From: Candidatus Tectimicrobiota bacterium
GTDB taxonomy: Bacteria > Tectomicrobia > Entotheonellia > Entotheonellales > Entotheonellaceae
Reading direction: 5' to 3'
DNA: 64,000 nt
Assembly (NCBI GenBank): GCA_026005175.1
Contig: BPKO01000010.1
Coordinates: 94,344-158,343 of the forward strand
This document shows, in pieces, positions 1 through 8,983 of this stretch. Each line of letters begins with the position of its first letter. Position 1 is the first letter of the stretch. Made by a program: the position numbers and the translations under genes. The notes under the pieces are model-generated. The model was not told the DNA's origin. It saw only the letters and a program-made list of their open reading frames with translations, and did no database searches.

Positions 1-207
1 GGCCGCGAGTACATCGGCCGCGCCTTTGCCATCGCCGTGCTGGGCGGCCTAGGCAGCATTGGCGGCACCCTGGTGGCGGCGTTCTTGCTCGGCGTGGCCG
101 AGAGCCTCACCGCCACCCTTTACGGGCCGTCGTGGGCCCTGGCCGTTTCCTTTGGGGCCTTGCTGCTGGTGCTGGCCCTGCGCCCCTCGGGGCTGTTTGG
201 GAGGTAA
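1..207 (+). CDS. livH: Branched-chain amino acid ABC transporter permease, C-terminal end (LivH-like)
   Basis: This is an open reading frame that enters from the left edge and stops at 205-207 (TAA). The 68 visible residues are two hydrophobic segments ending in LRPSGLFGR, the usual C-terminus of LivH/LivM-type permeases. It lies 3 nt before livM, with livG and livF following, so the assignment rests on both sequence and operon order. LivH would pair with LivM to form the membrane channel of a high-affinity importer for branched-chain amino acids or related amides and acids. The start and most of the protein are outside the window, and the periplasmic binding protein is not seen here. Confidence 0.85.
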   Translation, partial: GREYIGRAFAIAVLGGLGSIGGTLVAAFLLGVAESLTATLYGPSWALAVSFGALLLVLALRPSGLFGR

Positions 208-210
208 GCC

Positions 211-1155
211 GTGCGCGTCTTGCGTCCGCTGGCGGCGGTGGTGGCCGCCGTGCTGCTGGCCTACCTGCTTACCACCGTGGTGCACAACCGCTACTACTAC
301 TTTGCCGCCTACGTGGTGTTGCAGTACGTGGTGCTGGCCACCGCGTGGAACATCCTGGGCGGCTACACCGGCTACGTCAACTTCGGCACCGCGGCTTTCT
401 TCGCCCTGGGCGCCTACACGGCAGTGGTGCTGCTCAAGACCTGGAAGGCTGCCCTGCTGGTCATGGTGGTGGCTGGCGGGGCGGTGGCCGGCTTGCTGGG
501 GTTGGGCATTGGCTACCTCACCCTGCGTCTCAAAGGCGTCTACTTTTCCATTGCCACTTTGGCGCTGGCGGTGGTGCTGCAGACGCTGATCATGAACTGG
601 GACTACGTGGGCGGAGCCACCGGCTACTATGCCATCCGGCCGCGCACCGTGCCGCTGTTTGACGACTACGTCGCCTTTCTCTTTGTGGTCATGGTGCTGC
701 TGGCGGCGCTGAGCCTGAGCGTGGCCTGGGCGATTGAGCACTCGCGCCTGGGCCGCGGGCTGGCGGCGATTCGCGACAACGAGGAAGCGGCAGAATGTCT
801 GGGCGTGCCGACGCTGCGCCTTAAGCTGCTGGCCACCACCCTGAGCGGGGCGCTCATGGGCATGGCGGGGGCACCGTTTCCTTACTTCATCACCTATATC
901 GAGCCGGCGTCGGCCTTCAACCTCGATTATGCGGTCAACAGCCTGGCCATGCCCATGATCGGGGGCACCGCGTCGTGGCTAGGACCGCTGGTAGGCGCCG
1001 TGCTGTTAGGAACAGCGCAACAAGTGGCCACGGTGACCATTTCCTCGGAGCTCAACCTGCTCATTGTCGGCGTGGTCCTGGTGGCCTTCGTCATCCTGGC
1101 GCCCGAGGGCTTGCTCGGCCTGGTGCGGCGCCGGCAGCAAAGGAGACCGGCGTGA
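211..1155 (+). CDS. livM: Branched-chain amino acid ABC transporter permease LivM
   Basis: 314-residue polytopic inner-membrane protein with about eight hydrophobic segments, typical for LivM. It carries the family signatures GGYTGYVNFGTAAFFALGAY near residues 46-65 and the cytoplasmic EAA-type loop AIRDNEEAAECLGV near 187-200, which contacts the ATPases. The start is GTG at 211, 3 nt after the upstream stop. The stop overlaps the GTG start of livG (GTGA), so translation is probably coupled. It forms the second half of the channel with LivH. The substrate cannot be read from the permease; neighbouring acyl-CoA dehydrogenases hint at branched-chain or aromatic acid use (inference). Confidence 0.93.
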   Translation: MRVLRPLAAVVAAVLLAYLLTTVVHNRYYYFAAYVVLQYVVLATAWNILGGYTGYVNFGTAAFFALGAYTAVVLLKTWKAALLVMVVAGGAVAGLLGLGIGYLTLRLKGVYFSIATLALAVVLQTLIMNWDYVGGATGYYAIRPRTVPLFDDYVAFLFVVMVLLAALSLSVAWAIEHSRLGRGLAAIRDNEEAAECLGVPTLRLKLLATTLSGALMGMAGAPFPYFITYIEPASAFNLDYAVNSLAMPMIGGTASWLGPLVGAVLLGTAQQVATVTISSELNLLIVGVVLVAFVILAPEGLLGLVRRRQQRRPA

Positions 1156-1865
1156 GCGAGGTGCTGCTGGAAGTCCAGCAGGTGACCAAGCGCTTTGGGG
1201 GCTTTCAGGCCCTGAGCGAGGTCAGCCTCACGATCCATGCCGGGGAGCGTTTTGGCCTCATCGGCCCCAACGGCTCGGGCAAAACCACCCTCATCAACTG
1301 CATCTCCGGCGTGTTGCGCCCCGACGCCGGGCGCATTCGCTTTCGCGGCCTCGATATCACCGCCTGGCCGGCGCACCGCCGCACGCGGCTGGGGCTGGTG
1401 CGTACGTTTCAGATTCCACGGCCTTTCATGAGCATGACGGTGCTGCAAAACCTGGCGGTGCCCCTGGAGTATGCTGCCGGCCACGCCGACGCCGGCGCCC
1501 AGGCCTGGCGCCTGCTCGAGCAGCTGAGGCTGGCGGACAAAGCGCACCTCAGGCCGGCCGAGCTCACCCAGATCGACCTGCGCAAGCTGGAGCTGGCGCG
1601 GGCGGTGGCCGCCCGGCCAGTTTTGCTCATGGCCGACGAGGTGATGGCCGGGCTGTCGAGTGGCGAAGTGGACGAGGTGCTGGCCATTCTCTTTGCCCTC
1701 AACGCGCAGGGCATCGCCATCGTCATGATCGAGCACATCATGCGGGCGGTGATGCGCTTTTCCGAGCGCATCGCCGTTCTTGACGCCGGCGTGCGCATTG
1801 CCGAAGGCACGCCGGAGGAAATCGCCAGCAACCGCGATGTGGAGGCGGCCTACCTTGGCGTCTAG
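1152..1865 (+). CDS. livG: Branched-chain amino acid ABC transporter ATP-binding protein LivG
   Basis: 237-residue ABC ATPase. Walker A is GPNGSGKT near residues 38-45. The Q-loop region VRTFQIPRPF is present, and VLLMADEVMAGL is the Walker B region. The signature motif is unusual: where LSGGxxR is expected the protein reads LTQIDLRKLELARA. This is a known look for LivG-type ATPases ('LTLGDRKRLELARAL'), so it is not a defect. The start chosen is GTG at 1152, overlapping the livM stop by 4 nt; extending upstream would put it inside livM in another frame. It energises import together with LivF. Confidence 0.92.
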   Translation: MSEVLLEVQQVTKRFGGFQALSEVSLTIHAGERFGLIGPNGSGKTTLINCISGVLRPDAGRIRFRGLDITAWPAHRRTRLGLVRTFQIPRPFMSMTVLQNLAVPLEYAAGHADAGAQAWRLLEQLRLADKAHLRPAELTQIDLRKLELARAVAARPVLLMADEVMAGLSSGEVDEVLAILFALNAQGIAIVMIEHIMRAVMRFSERIAVLDAGVRIAEGTPEEIASNRDVEAAYLGV

Positions 1866-2586
1866 ACTGGTGGTACAGGAGGTGGTAGCCGGCTACGGGG
1901 CGGTGCAGGTGCTGCACGGCGTGTCTCTGACGGTCCACGAAGGCGAGACGGTGATCCTGTTGGGCACCAACGGCAACGGCAAGAGCACCCTCCTCAAGTG
2001 CATCATGGGGCTGGTGCGACCGGCGGCAGGCCACATCTTTCTCGAGGTGGACGGCCGGCGCTGCGACCTGGTGGGGCGCACGCCGGAGGAGATCGTCGAC
2101 CTCGGTGTCACCCTGGTTCCCGAAGGCCGCCGCCTCTTTCCCAAGCTGAGTGTGGAAGAAAACCTGCTGCTGGGCGCTTACCGCCGCGAGGCACGGCGCG
2201 ATGCGGACACCACCCTGCGCTACTGCTTCGAGCTGTTTCCGGTGCTCGCCCAGCGCCGGCGGCAGCTGGCCGGCAGCCTCAGCGGCGGCGAGCAGCAGAT
2301 GCTGGCCATTGCCCGCGCCCTCATGTCGCGGCCACGCTTCCTTCTCGTCGACGAGCCTTCGGTGGGGCTGGCGCCCTTGCTGGTGCGCCACGTCATCACG
2401 CAAGTCAAGGAAATGCAGCAGCGCTACGGATTGACGGTGCTCATGGCGGAGCAGAACTTCCACCAGGCCACGCGCATCGCCGACCGCGGCTACGTGCTCG
2501 TCGAAGGGCGGGTGGTCTTTGAGGGAGCCAGCGCCGCAGCGCTGGGCGAGCACGAGCTGGTCAAGAAGTACTACTTAGGCCTGTAA
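1855..2586 (+). CDS. livF: Branched-chain amino acid ABC transporter ATP-binding protein LivF
   Basis: 243-residue ABC ATPase with Walker A GTNGNGKST, signature SLSGGEQQMLAIARALM and Walker B FLLVDEPSVGL, followed by a tail ending KKYYLGL. The start is inferred as TTG at 1855, because a GGAGG sequence at 1841-1845 lies 9 nt upstream and homology begins right after it. A GTG at 1870 is the alternative. The gene overlaps livG by 11 nt. It is the last transport subunit; an acyl-CoA dehydrogenase follows after 18 nt in the same direction, presumably in the same transcript. Confidence 0.9.
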   Translation: MASRLVVQEVVAGYGAVQVLHGVSLTVHEGETVILLGTNGNGKSTLLKCIMGLVRPAAGHIFLEVDGRRCDLVGRTPEEIVDLGVTLVPEGRRLFPKLSVEENLLLGAYRREARRDADTTLRYCFELFPVLAQRRRQLAGSLSGGEQQMLAIARALMSRPRFLLVDEPSVGLAPLLVRHVITQVKEMQQRYGLTVLMAEQNFHQATRIADRGYVLVEGRVVFEGASAAALGEHELVKKYYLGL

Positions 2587-2604
2587 GCAAAGGAGGAGCG
2601 TGCC

Positions 2605-3822
2605 ATGGTGCAGGGGTTCTGGCACACGCGGCCGGCACCGTTCACCCCGTTTCCGCTGCCGCCGCTTGCCCCCGAGCAGTATGCCCTGGTTGAGCGCGCC
2701 GCCACCCTGGCGCAGGAGCGCTTTGCCCCGCGTGCTGCCCGCTACGACGCCGAGTCGCGCTTTCCCGTCGAGAACTACCAGGATCTGCATGCTGCCGGCC
2801 TGCTGGCCCTCACCATTCCCAAAGCCTACGGGGGCCTCGGTGCCGATGCCCTCACCTACGCCCTGTGCCTGTTGGAAATCGCCAAAGGCTGCTCGGCCAC
2901 CGCCCTCACCCTCAACATGCACGCCACGGTGCTGGGCTTCCTGGCGGCGCTGGGCACCGAAGCGCAGAAGCAGCGCTACTTTGGCGAAGTGGTGCGGGAA
3001 GGCAAGCTGATTGCCTCCATCACCAGCGAGCCGGAGTCGAGCTTTCGCGACAAGTTCGTGCTGCAAACGGTGTTCCGGCGCGACCACGGGGCTTACCGCG
3101 TGCAGGGGGTGAAACACTTCTGTTCTCTGGGCGATGCGGCTGACTATTACTTCGTCTCGGGCATCCTCGAGGGCAGTGCCTCGGCACGCCAGGGGCTGCT
3201 GTCGGCCCTCATCCCGCGGACCACCCCCGGAGTGACGGTGGAGGCCACCTGGGACGCGGTGGGCATGCGCGGCACGGTGAGCCACACCATTCACTATGAC
3301 TGCCGCGTGGAGCCCGAGGCGATCATCGGGGCTCCAGGGCAGCTGCTGAGTATTGACCTTTCGGGCTTTGCCCTGGGCTATGCCGCCACCTACCTGGGCA
3401 TTGGCGAAGCGGCGTTTACTTACATCGTCGATTTCGTCAAGACCAAGACCTTCAAGCCGGCCACGCAGCCGCTGTGCCACCACCCGCTGACGCAGCGCAC
3501 CGTGGCCGAAATGGCCACCGCCATCCGCACCGCCCGCCTGCTGCTGTACGAAGCGGCCTGCCTGCGCCAGGCCGGGGACCGCCAGGCCACCATGCTGGCC
3601 GTAAACCAGGCCAAGTACCTGGGCGCCGAGGTGGGGGCTATGGTCACCGAGCAAGCCCTGCGGCTGGCCGGCGGCCGCGGCATCCTCAAGGCGCTGCCGC
3701 TTGAGCGCTGGCGCCGCGACGCCCTGGCCGGGCCGGTGATGCCCCCTTCCAACGACCGCTGCTTGGAGACGGTAGGCAAGCTGCTCTGTGGCCTGCCGGC
3801 CGCCACCTTGGAGTTCCAATAG
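2605..3822 (+). CDS. Acyl-CoA dehydrogenase family protein
   Basis: 405-residue cytosolic flavoprotein of the acyl-CoA dehydrogenase superfamily. The N-terminal helical domain shows YGGLGADALTYALCLLEIAKG (about 75-95), and the middle beta domain and C-terminal four-helix bundle follow. Near the C-terminus AGGRGILKALPLERWRRDA replaces the common GGxGY...RDAR text, and the YEG-type catalytic glutamate motif is not obvious (MPPSNDRCLE instead). It may therefore be a divergent dehydrogenase or a monooxygenase/desulfurase-like member. A strong AAAGGAGG ribosome site precedes the ATG. It lies 18 nt after livF, suggesting it oxidises the CoA ester of an imported substrate (inference). Confidence 0.85.
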   Translation: MVQGFWHTRPAPFTPFPLPPLAPEQYALVERAATLAQERFAPRAARYDAESRFPVENYQDLHAAGLLALTIPKAYGGLGADALTYALCLLEIAKGCSATALTLNMHATVLGFLAALGTEAQKQRYFGEVVREGKLIASITSEPESSFRDKFVLQTVFRRDHGAYRVQGVKHFCSLGDAADYYFVSGILEGSASARQGLLSALIPRTTPGVTVEATWDAVGMRGTVSHTIHYDCRVEPEAIIGAPGQLLSIDLSGFALGYAATYLGIGEAAFTYIVDFVKTKTFKPATQPLCHHPLTQRTVAEMATAIRTARLLLYEAACLRQAGDRQATMLAVNQAKYLGAEVGAMVTEQALRLAGGRGILKALPLERWRRDALAGPVMPPSNDRCLETVGKLLCGLPAATLEFQ

Positions 3823-3828
3823 CCGCCT

Positions 3829-4701
3829 TTAGCCCGCCTCCTCGGCACGCGTGAGCACGAAGTCATACGTGGCGCTGTAGTAAGGCAGCGGCAAGTCGGG
3901 CAGCGGCGCCCCCTCGGCGCTGTCGTGGCGCACCGGAGTAAAGGTGAGCGAGGGCTTAAACGCAAACACGGCATCGCGTTGCAGGTATGGGTCCTCGGCG
4001 TCAAAGAGGTGGGTGACCAGCGGCGTGTAGCCGGGGGCGGTGACGATGAAGTGGATGTGCGCCGGGCGGTAGGGCTGGCGCTTTGTGGCAGCAAAGAGCC
4101 GCCCCACCGGGCCGTCGGTGGGCACGGGGTAGCTGATGGGGCGCACGGTGCGAAAGAGGAAGCGTCCCTGGGCGTCGGTGCGGAACTTGCCGCGCATGTT
4201 GAAGGCCGGCTGCTGCGGGTCCTGCACGTCGTAGAGGCCGTTGGCCGCCGTTTGCCACACATCGAGCAGGGCGCCGGCAATGGGCTTGCCTTCCAAGTCG
4301 CGCACGCAGCCCGAAAAGACCAAAGGCATGCCGCCTTCGGTGCGAACGATGCTGGCGCCCTGGGGCAGCTCAGGGGCTCCTTCCACGTAAAAAGGCCCCA
4401 GCAGCGTCGTTTCCGTGGCGCCGGCGGGCTTGCGGTGGGTGAAGAGGTCGACGAGGATCGACACCCCCAGCACGTCGGAAAGCAGGATGAACTCCTGCCG
4501 CGTGTCCGAGCACATACGTCCCGTCTCGGTCAGGAAGCGGATGCCCTCGAACCACTCCGCTTCGGTGAGCTGCACTTCGCGCACAAAAGCGTGTAGGTGC
4601 CGAATGAGGCTGGTGAGGATCTCTTTGAGCCGCGGCGAAGGCGTCTGCTCCAAATGACGCAGCACATTGGTGGTGATGTCGTCGGCGGTAAGCGAAGCCA
4701 T
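3829..4701 (-). CDS. Intradiol ring-cleavage dioxygenase (hydroxyquinol/catechol 1,2-dioxygenase type)
   Basis: 290-residue non-heme Fe(III) dioxygenase that would cleave catechol or hydroxyquinol between the two hydroxyls, giving a muconate or maleylacetate precursor. An N-terminal helical dimerisation region (1-95) precedes the catalytic beta-sandwich. The four iron ligands are visible: Tyr157 (NGLYDVQ), Tyr191 (ISYPVP), His215 and His217 (PAHIHF). The text LLSDVLGVSILVDLFTHRKP and ATETTLLGPFYV resembles hydroxyquinol 1,2-dioxygenases more than plain catechol enzymes, which is inference. It is convergent with the upstream acyl-CoA dehydrogenase (6-nt gap) and divergent from the next one. 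A weak TTGACA-like -35 (4772-4777, minus strand) lies upstream. Confidence 0.9.
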   Translation of the reverse strand: MASLTADDITTNVLRHLEQTPSPRLKEILTSLIRHLHAFVREVQLTEAEWFEGIRFLTETGRMCSDTRQEFILLSDVLGVSILVDLFTHRKPAGATETTLLGPFYVEGAPELPQGASIVRTEGGMPLVFSGCVRDLEGKPIAGALLDVWQTAANGLYDVQDPQQPAFNMRGKFRTDAQGRFLFRTVRPISYPVPTDGPVGRLFAATKRQPYRPAHIHFIVTAPGYTPLVTHLFDAEDPYLQRDAVFAFKPSLTFTPVRHDSAEGAPLPDLPLPYYSATYDFVLTRAEEAG

Positions 4702-4786
4702 AGCCGATTCCTCCGTGGGGATGGCGGTGGTCTTTTGCGGACGTCATGACTTTGCCCCGGGACTGTACGGCTGTCAAGTGCGTCAG

Positions 4787-4815
4787 TTGACCCCGCCCCC
4801 GGGCTTCCCTACCAT
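4787..4815 (+). promoter_or_regulatory. Candidate sigma-70 promoter for the second acyl-CoA dehydrogenase
   Basis: TTGACC at 4787-4792, a 17-bp spacer and TACCAT at 4810-4815 lie about 75 nt before the ATG at 4892 in the divergent gap. The -10 is a moderate match, so this is a tentative call. Confidence 0.45.
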
Positions 4816-4891
4816 AGGCGCACGGTAAGCCAGGGACGGCCACGGTGTCCGGTGGTCGCGAGCCCTGGCGTGTGGATGAGGAGAAGCAGCC

Positions 4892-6064
4892 ATGGACTTT
4901 GCCCTGCCGGCGCCGATCCTGGAGCGCAAGCTGACGGCGCGCCGCTTTGTCGACGAGACCTGCATTCCGCTAGAGCGCGAGCTAGAACCCGACTGGATCG
5001 AGCTGCCCCCCGAACTGCACCGGCAGCTGGAAGCGCAGATCCGCGCCCTGGGGCTGTGGGCGGTGGGGGTGCCGCGCGAGCTGGGCGGCGAAGGCATGGG
5101 CGCACTGGGCTACACCGCCATCCGCGAAGAGCAGTGCCGCACCGTGATCGGCACCAGCCACTACACGCCTTTTGGCGGCGAGCTGCCAGCGCCCCTTTAC
5201 TTTGCCAGCGAAGAGCAAAAGGCGCGCTACGTGCTGCCCATTCTGCGCGGCGAGAAAAAAGTGGCCTTTGCCCAGACCGAACCCGGCGCCGGCTCGGATG
5301 CCGCCGCCATTGAGACGCGGGCGGTGCGCGACGGCGACGGCTGGCGCCTCAGCGGCGTCAAGCGCTTTGCCACGCTGGCCGACCGCGCCGACGTGCTGCT
5401 GGTGGTGGCGGTGACCGACCCCGAGAAGCGAGCCCGCGGCGGCATCACCATGTTTCTTGTCGACCGCGACACGCCTGGCCTCCGCGTGCACCGCATTCTC
5501 AAAGTACTGCGGCCACAGCACTCGACGGAAATCGTGCTCGACAACGTCTTCGTGCCGCAAAGCAACGTCCTGGGGGAAGTGGGACAGGGCTTCGCCATGG
5601 CCCAGAAGTTCCTGGTGCGCGGCCGCATGAGCATTGCTGCCCGCTGCCTGGGCGTCGCCCGGCGCGCCCTGGAGATGAGCCTGGCCTACGCTCGGGAACG
5701 CCACACTTTTGGGCAGCCGCTGGCCGAGCGCCAGGCGGTGCAGTGGATGCTGGCCGACTCGTACATGGAGTGGCACGCGGCGCGCTTGCTCACGTACGAA
5801 ACAGCATGGAAGGAAGACCAGGGGCACGACCCGCGGGTGGAGGCCTCGGAAGTCAAGTGCTTTGCCACCGAGATGGCCTTCCGGGTGCTTGACCGCGCCA
5901 TCCAGGTGCACGGCGGCATTGGCCTCACCAAGGATTTGCCGCTGGAGCGCTGGTTCCGCGAGATCCGCGTGCTGCGCATCGGCGAAGGCCCCAACGAGAT
6001 CCATCGCTGGGTGGTGGCGCGCAGCCTGCTGCGCGGCCAGCTCGTGCCCGGCCAGCCGTGGTGA
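4892..6064 (+). CDS. Acyl-CoA dehydrogenase family protein
   Basis: 390-residue flavin-dependent acyl-CoA dehydrogenase. Landmarks are FAQTEPGAGSD near 128-138 (FAD/substrate loop), RHTFGQPLAERQAVQWMLAD near 272-291, IQVHGGIGLTKDLPLERWFRE near 339-359 and RIGEGPNEIHRWVVAR near the C-terminus, where the glutamate of GEGPNE sits at the usual catalytic-base position for many family members. The ATG at 4892 has GAGGAGA upstream. This is a canonical family member, unlike the gene at 2605. It likely feeds beta-oxidation of branched or aromatic acyl-CoAs; substrate unknown. Confidence 0.9.
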   Translation: MDFALPAPILERKLTARRFVDETCIPLERELEPDWIELPPELHRQLEAQIRALGLWAVGVPRELGGEGMGALGYTAIREEQCRTVIGTSHYTPFGGELPAPLYFASEEQKARYVLPILRGEKKVAFAQTEPGAGSDAAAIETRAVRDGDGWRLSGVKRFATLADRADVLLVVAVTDPEKRARGGITMFLVDRDTPGLRVHRILKVLRPQHSTEIVLDNVFVPQSNVLGEVGQGFAMAQKFLVRGRMSIAARCLGVARRALEMSLAYARERHTFGQPLAERQAVQWMLADSYMEWHAARLLTYETAWKEDQGHDPRVEASEVKCFATEMAFRVLDRAIQVHGGIGLTKDLPLERWFREIRVLRIGEGPNEIHRWVVARSLLRGQLVPGQPW

Positions 6065-6321
6065 GTCTCCCGGGAGCAAGGGCCTGGCAGCATGACGTGT
6101 ACCCCCAGGACCGCCGGCTGCCTTTGTGGCCCCTGAGGCCGTAAGCCCACCGGTCCTGCTGGCCAAAGTAGCCTTCCCGACACGGGCAGTGCCCCCGGGG
6201 AGGCCCTTCCGCTGCCGCGCATGCCGGTGGTACGATTACGGTGCAAACGGAGTGGCGCGCCGGCAGGGGATGCTCTCAAGCCGGCGTCACCTTCCAAGCA
6301 GGGTCCCGTGGAGCGCGGCCC

Positions 6322-7923
6322 ATGACCTCCCGTATCCCGCCCTCACAGCCCGTTTCTCCTGCGCTGGGGCAGGCAGAGCGGCCTGCGGCGCTGCTGGTGT
6401 CGCCGCAGCGGCCCGCCTACAAGTGGTGGGTGGCGGCCACAGTGATGCTCAGCGCCTTCCTCACCGTCATGAACAGCGCCACGGTGAACATTGCCCTGCC
6501 GCCGATGATGACCGCCTTTGGGCTCAGTCTCGATCAGGCGCAGTGGATCATCACCGCCTACATGATCGCCGGGGCGGTGCTCATTCCCACGGTGGGCTGG
6601 CTGGGCAACTGGCTGGGCAACCGCAACCTCTTCCTGCTTAGCCTGCTGGTCTTCGTGGGCGGCTCGGTGCTGTGTGGCCTGGCCTGGAGCGGCCCGGCGC
6701 TCATCGCCTTCCGCATCCTGCAGGGGATGGGGGCCGGGCCCATCATGCCCATGGCCATGGTCTTCCTCAACAACGCCTTTCCGCCCCAGCAGCGCGGCCT
6801 GGCCATGGGCCTCTACGGCCTCGGCGTTTCCTTTGGGCCGGCAGTAGGGCCGGTGCTGGGGGGCTACGTCACCGAGTACCTCAACTGGCGCATGGTTTTT
6901 TACCTCAACGTACCGCCCGGCTTGCTGGGCCTGTTCCTGGTGATGGCGGTCATTCCCAATACGCGCGAGGCCGCACGCCGCACCCTCGACCTCGCTGGCC
7001 TGCTCACCATGACCGTTTTCCTTGTCAGCCTGCTTATTGCTTTTAGCCAGGGGCATCGTCAGGGCTGGGACAGCCCTTACATCCAGCGCCTCTTCTTGGC
7101 TGCCGGCGTGGCCTTCGTGCTGTTTCTGGTGTTGGAACTCACTCACCCCGATCCCCTGGTCGACCTCAGGCTCTATACGAACTTGGCTTTTGCCGCCGTT
7201 TCCCTACTCATTCTCATCAACGCCATGAGCTTCTGGGGCACCAACTTCTTGCAGACCATCCTGCTGCAGCGGCTGCTTGACTACACCCCGGCACAGGCTG
7301 GCTACGTCATCTTGCCCGGCGCCCTGTCGATGATGGTCACCACCTTGGTCGCCGGCCGCCTGGTGGACAAGCTCGACCGCCGCCTCATCGTGTTGGTGGG
7401 CCTGACATGCTTTGCCCTGGCTTCGTACTGGTTTTCTTTCCTCACCCTGGAGCGGCCCATGAGCTGGATCACGTGGATGATCGTGGGGCGATACTTGACT
7501 ATTGGGCTTATCTTTACACCGATGAACGCCGCCTCGCTCATGCTCCTGCCGCCCGAGAAAGTGCGCATGGGCTCGGGACTCATTAACCTCCTTCAGCAAG
7601 GCATTGGGGGCACTGCGGGGGTGGCGCTGATCACCACCCTCCTGCAGCGCCGCGCCGCCTACCACGCCCACTTGCTCGACGAGCAGCAAGTCTTTTCGTC
7701 TCTGAGCTGGCCGGAGGTGCTGGTCCCGCTGCAGGACCTGGTGGCGCAAGCCGGGGAGGTGGGCAGTATGGTCGAGGTCAAGGCCTTTGCCCTGCTGCAC
7801 CGGCACCTTACGCAGCAGGCCACGGTGGCCGCTTACCAGGACTGCTTTTTGCTGGTGGTGGCGCTGACCGTGGCCGTTATGCCCCTGGTGCTTTTCCTGC
7901 GCCGTCAGGCACCGACGGCCTGA
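6322..7923 (+). CDS. MFS transporter, DHA2 family (EmrB/QacA-like multidrug exporter)
   Basis: 533-residue protein with about 14 hydrophobic segments, the hallmark of the DHA2 drug:H+ antiporter branch. Family motifs include FLTVMNSATVNIALPPM in helix 1 (the D of the usual 'LDxTIVNVALP' is replaced by N), WIITAYMIAGAVLIPTVGWL in helix 2, and motif C GLYGLGVSFGPAVGPVLGGY. The ATG at 6322 gives a short cytosolic N-terminus; an in-frame ATG-less extension upstream looks like non-coding sequence. No EmrA-type partner is adjacent, in contrast to the pair at 49.6 kb. Substrate unknown; it faces a convergent gene at its 3' end. Confidence 0.9.
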   Translation: MTSRIPPSQPVSPALGQAERPAALLVSPQRPAYKWWVAATVMLSAFLTVMNSATVNIALPPMMTAFGLSLDQAQWIITAYMIAGAVLIPTVGWLGNWLGNRNLFLLSLLVFVGGSVLCGLAWSGPALIAFRILQGMGAGPIMPMAMVFLNNAFPPQQRGLAMGLYGLGVSFGPAVGPVLGGYVTEYLNWRMVFYLNVPPGLLGLFLVMAVIPNTREAARRTLDLAGLLTMTVFLVSLLIAFSQGHRQGWDSPYIQRLFLAAGVAFVLFLVLELTHPDPLVDLRLYTNLAFAAVSLLILINAMSFWGTNFLQTILLQRLLDYTPAQAGYVILPGALSMMVTTLVAGRLVDKLDRRLIVLVGLTCFALASYWFSFLTLERPMSWITWMIVGRYLTIGLIFTPMNAASLMLLPPEKVRMGSGLINLLQQGIGGTAGVALITTLLQRRAAYHAHLLDEQQVFSSLSWPEVLVPLQDLVAQAGEVGSMVEVKAFALLHRHLTQQATVAAYQDCFLLVVALTVAVMPLVLFLRRQAPTA

Positions 7924-7925
7924 GG

Positions 7926-8981
7926 CTAGGGCCCGGAGGTGGGCGGGCGGGTATGGCGCCAGGCCAGCCAGGCCAGCCAGGCCAGCACCGCCGTCCCCGC
8001 GGCCAGGGTGGCGCCAAACAGCGCCACGCTTCCCCATTCTCCCCGCACCGGCAGCGCCGAAAGGTCGAGCCACGGCCTGAGCTTGGCCACCTGTACTTGC
8101 TGCCGGGCCAGCGTGTTGAGCAGCAAGACCCCCAGTTGCGCCAGCAGCAGGGCGGCACTGCTGGCACGCCCCGGCCAGCGCCAGTAAAGCACCGCCAGGC
8201 CCGCGGCCAGCGGCATGCTCAGCGCGGTGGCAGTGCCCAGCAAGGGCGGTAGCTTGTCACGCACCGCCGGCAGATACCGGAGCCCGGCCAGGCCATACAC
8301 GAGCAGACCACAGCCAAAGAGAAAAGGAACCAGGTGTCGGGGAGGCCTCCCTTCCTCGGCGGGCTGCCGGCGCCACGCGCCGTCCACGGCCAGCACGGCA
8401 GCCACGGTGCCCAGCGCCATGCCCAGGACCAGGCCGTAGCGTAGCACTGCACGCCCGCGCAGATAGAAGTAGCCGCCGTGCACGGCGCCGCCGCGGGCAG
8501 TGCGTAGAAAGATCTCCCACCAGTGCTCCGGGGCGGTGGTAAGACTCAGGGCGGCCGAAAAGGTGAGGCCAATCCACCCCAGCAGCACGCAGGCCACCGC
8601 GCCGCTCAGCCGCGGCCAGCGCTCAAAAGCAGCCAGGTAGAGGGCGTAGTAAGCGACAAGGAGCAAGGGAATAACCAGGAACCAGAACCAGGCCTGCAGG
8701 ATGGTCGCCGGGTAAAAGAACTGGGGATAAAGGGTCTGCACGAACAGCAGGGGAACGAGGCCGGCGTTGATGCCAAAGGCCATGGCAAAAGGCAGCCAGC
8801 GCAGCAGGCGCCGGGCCACCTCCGGGTACCTGCGGTAGAGCACGAGCGCCGCGGGCAGCCCGCCGACCCAGAGGTTCATGAAGAAAAGGTGAAGGAAGAA
8901 CCCTGCTCCTTTGAGCCACAGCAGCAAGGAGGCAGGCACCGGCAGCCCCAGCGGGTCGGGCGGCGGAATGGGCGGCGGCAT
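7926..8981 (-). CDS. Polytopic membrane protein, partner of the bd-like cytochrome
   Basis: 351-residue protein with eight or nine hydrophobic segments and few charged residues. It starts at ATG 8981, overlapping the stop of the upstream cytochrome gene (8984-8986) to within 3 nt, so the two are surely cotranscribed and probably form a complex. I do not recognise a named family. Visible histidines near helix starts (GAGFFLHLFFMNLWVGG near residue 26, APEHWWEIF) could bind heme. By position it would be the small-subunit counterpart (CydB-like), but the sequence does not prove that. The C-terminus has an AWLAWLAW tract encoded by a short GCCAGGCCA repeat. Confidence 0.6.
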   Translation of the reverse strand: MPPPIPPPDPLGLPVPASLLLWLKGAGFFLHLFFMNLWVGGLPAALVLYRRYPEVARRLLRWLPFAMAFGINAGLVPLLFVQTLYPQFFYPATILQAWFWFLVIPLLLVAYYALYLAAFERWPRLSGAVACVLLGWIGLTFSAALSLTTAPEHWWEIFLRTARGGAVHGGYFYLRGRAVLRYGLVLGMALGTVAAVLAVDGAWRRQPAEEGRPPRHLVPFLFGCGLLVYGLAGLRYLPAVRDKLPPLLGTATALSMPLAAGLAVLYWRWPGRASSAALLLAQLGVLLLNTLARQQVQVAKLRPWLDLSALPVRGEWGSVALFGATLAAGTAVLAWLAWLAWRHTRPPTSGP

Positions 8982-8983
8982 GC

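Noticed and set aside
1554..1620. Apparent loss of the LSGGQ signature in livG
   Set aside because: LivG-type ATPases commonly read LTxGxxxxLELARAL here, so this is family-typical rather than a defect.
7961..7990. GCCAGGCCA-type short direct repeat
   Set aside because: It encodes AWLAWLAW in a membrane helix of the 7926-8981 gene and is explained by the coding sequence.
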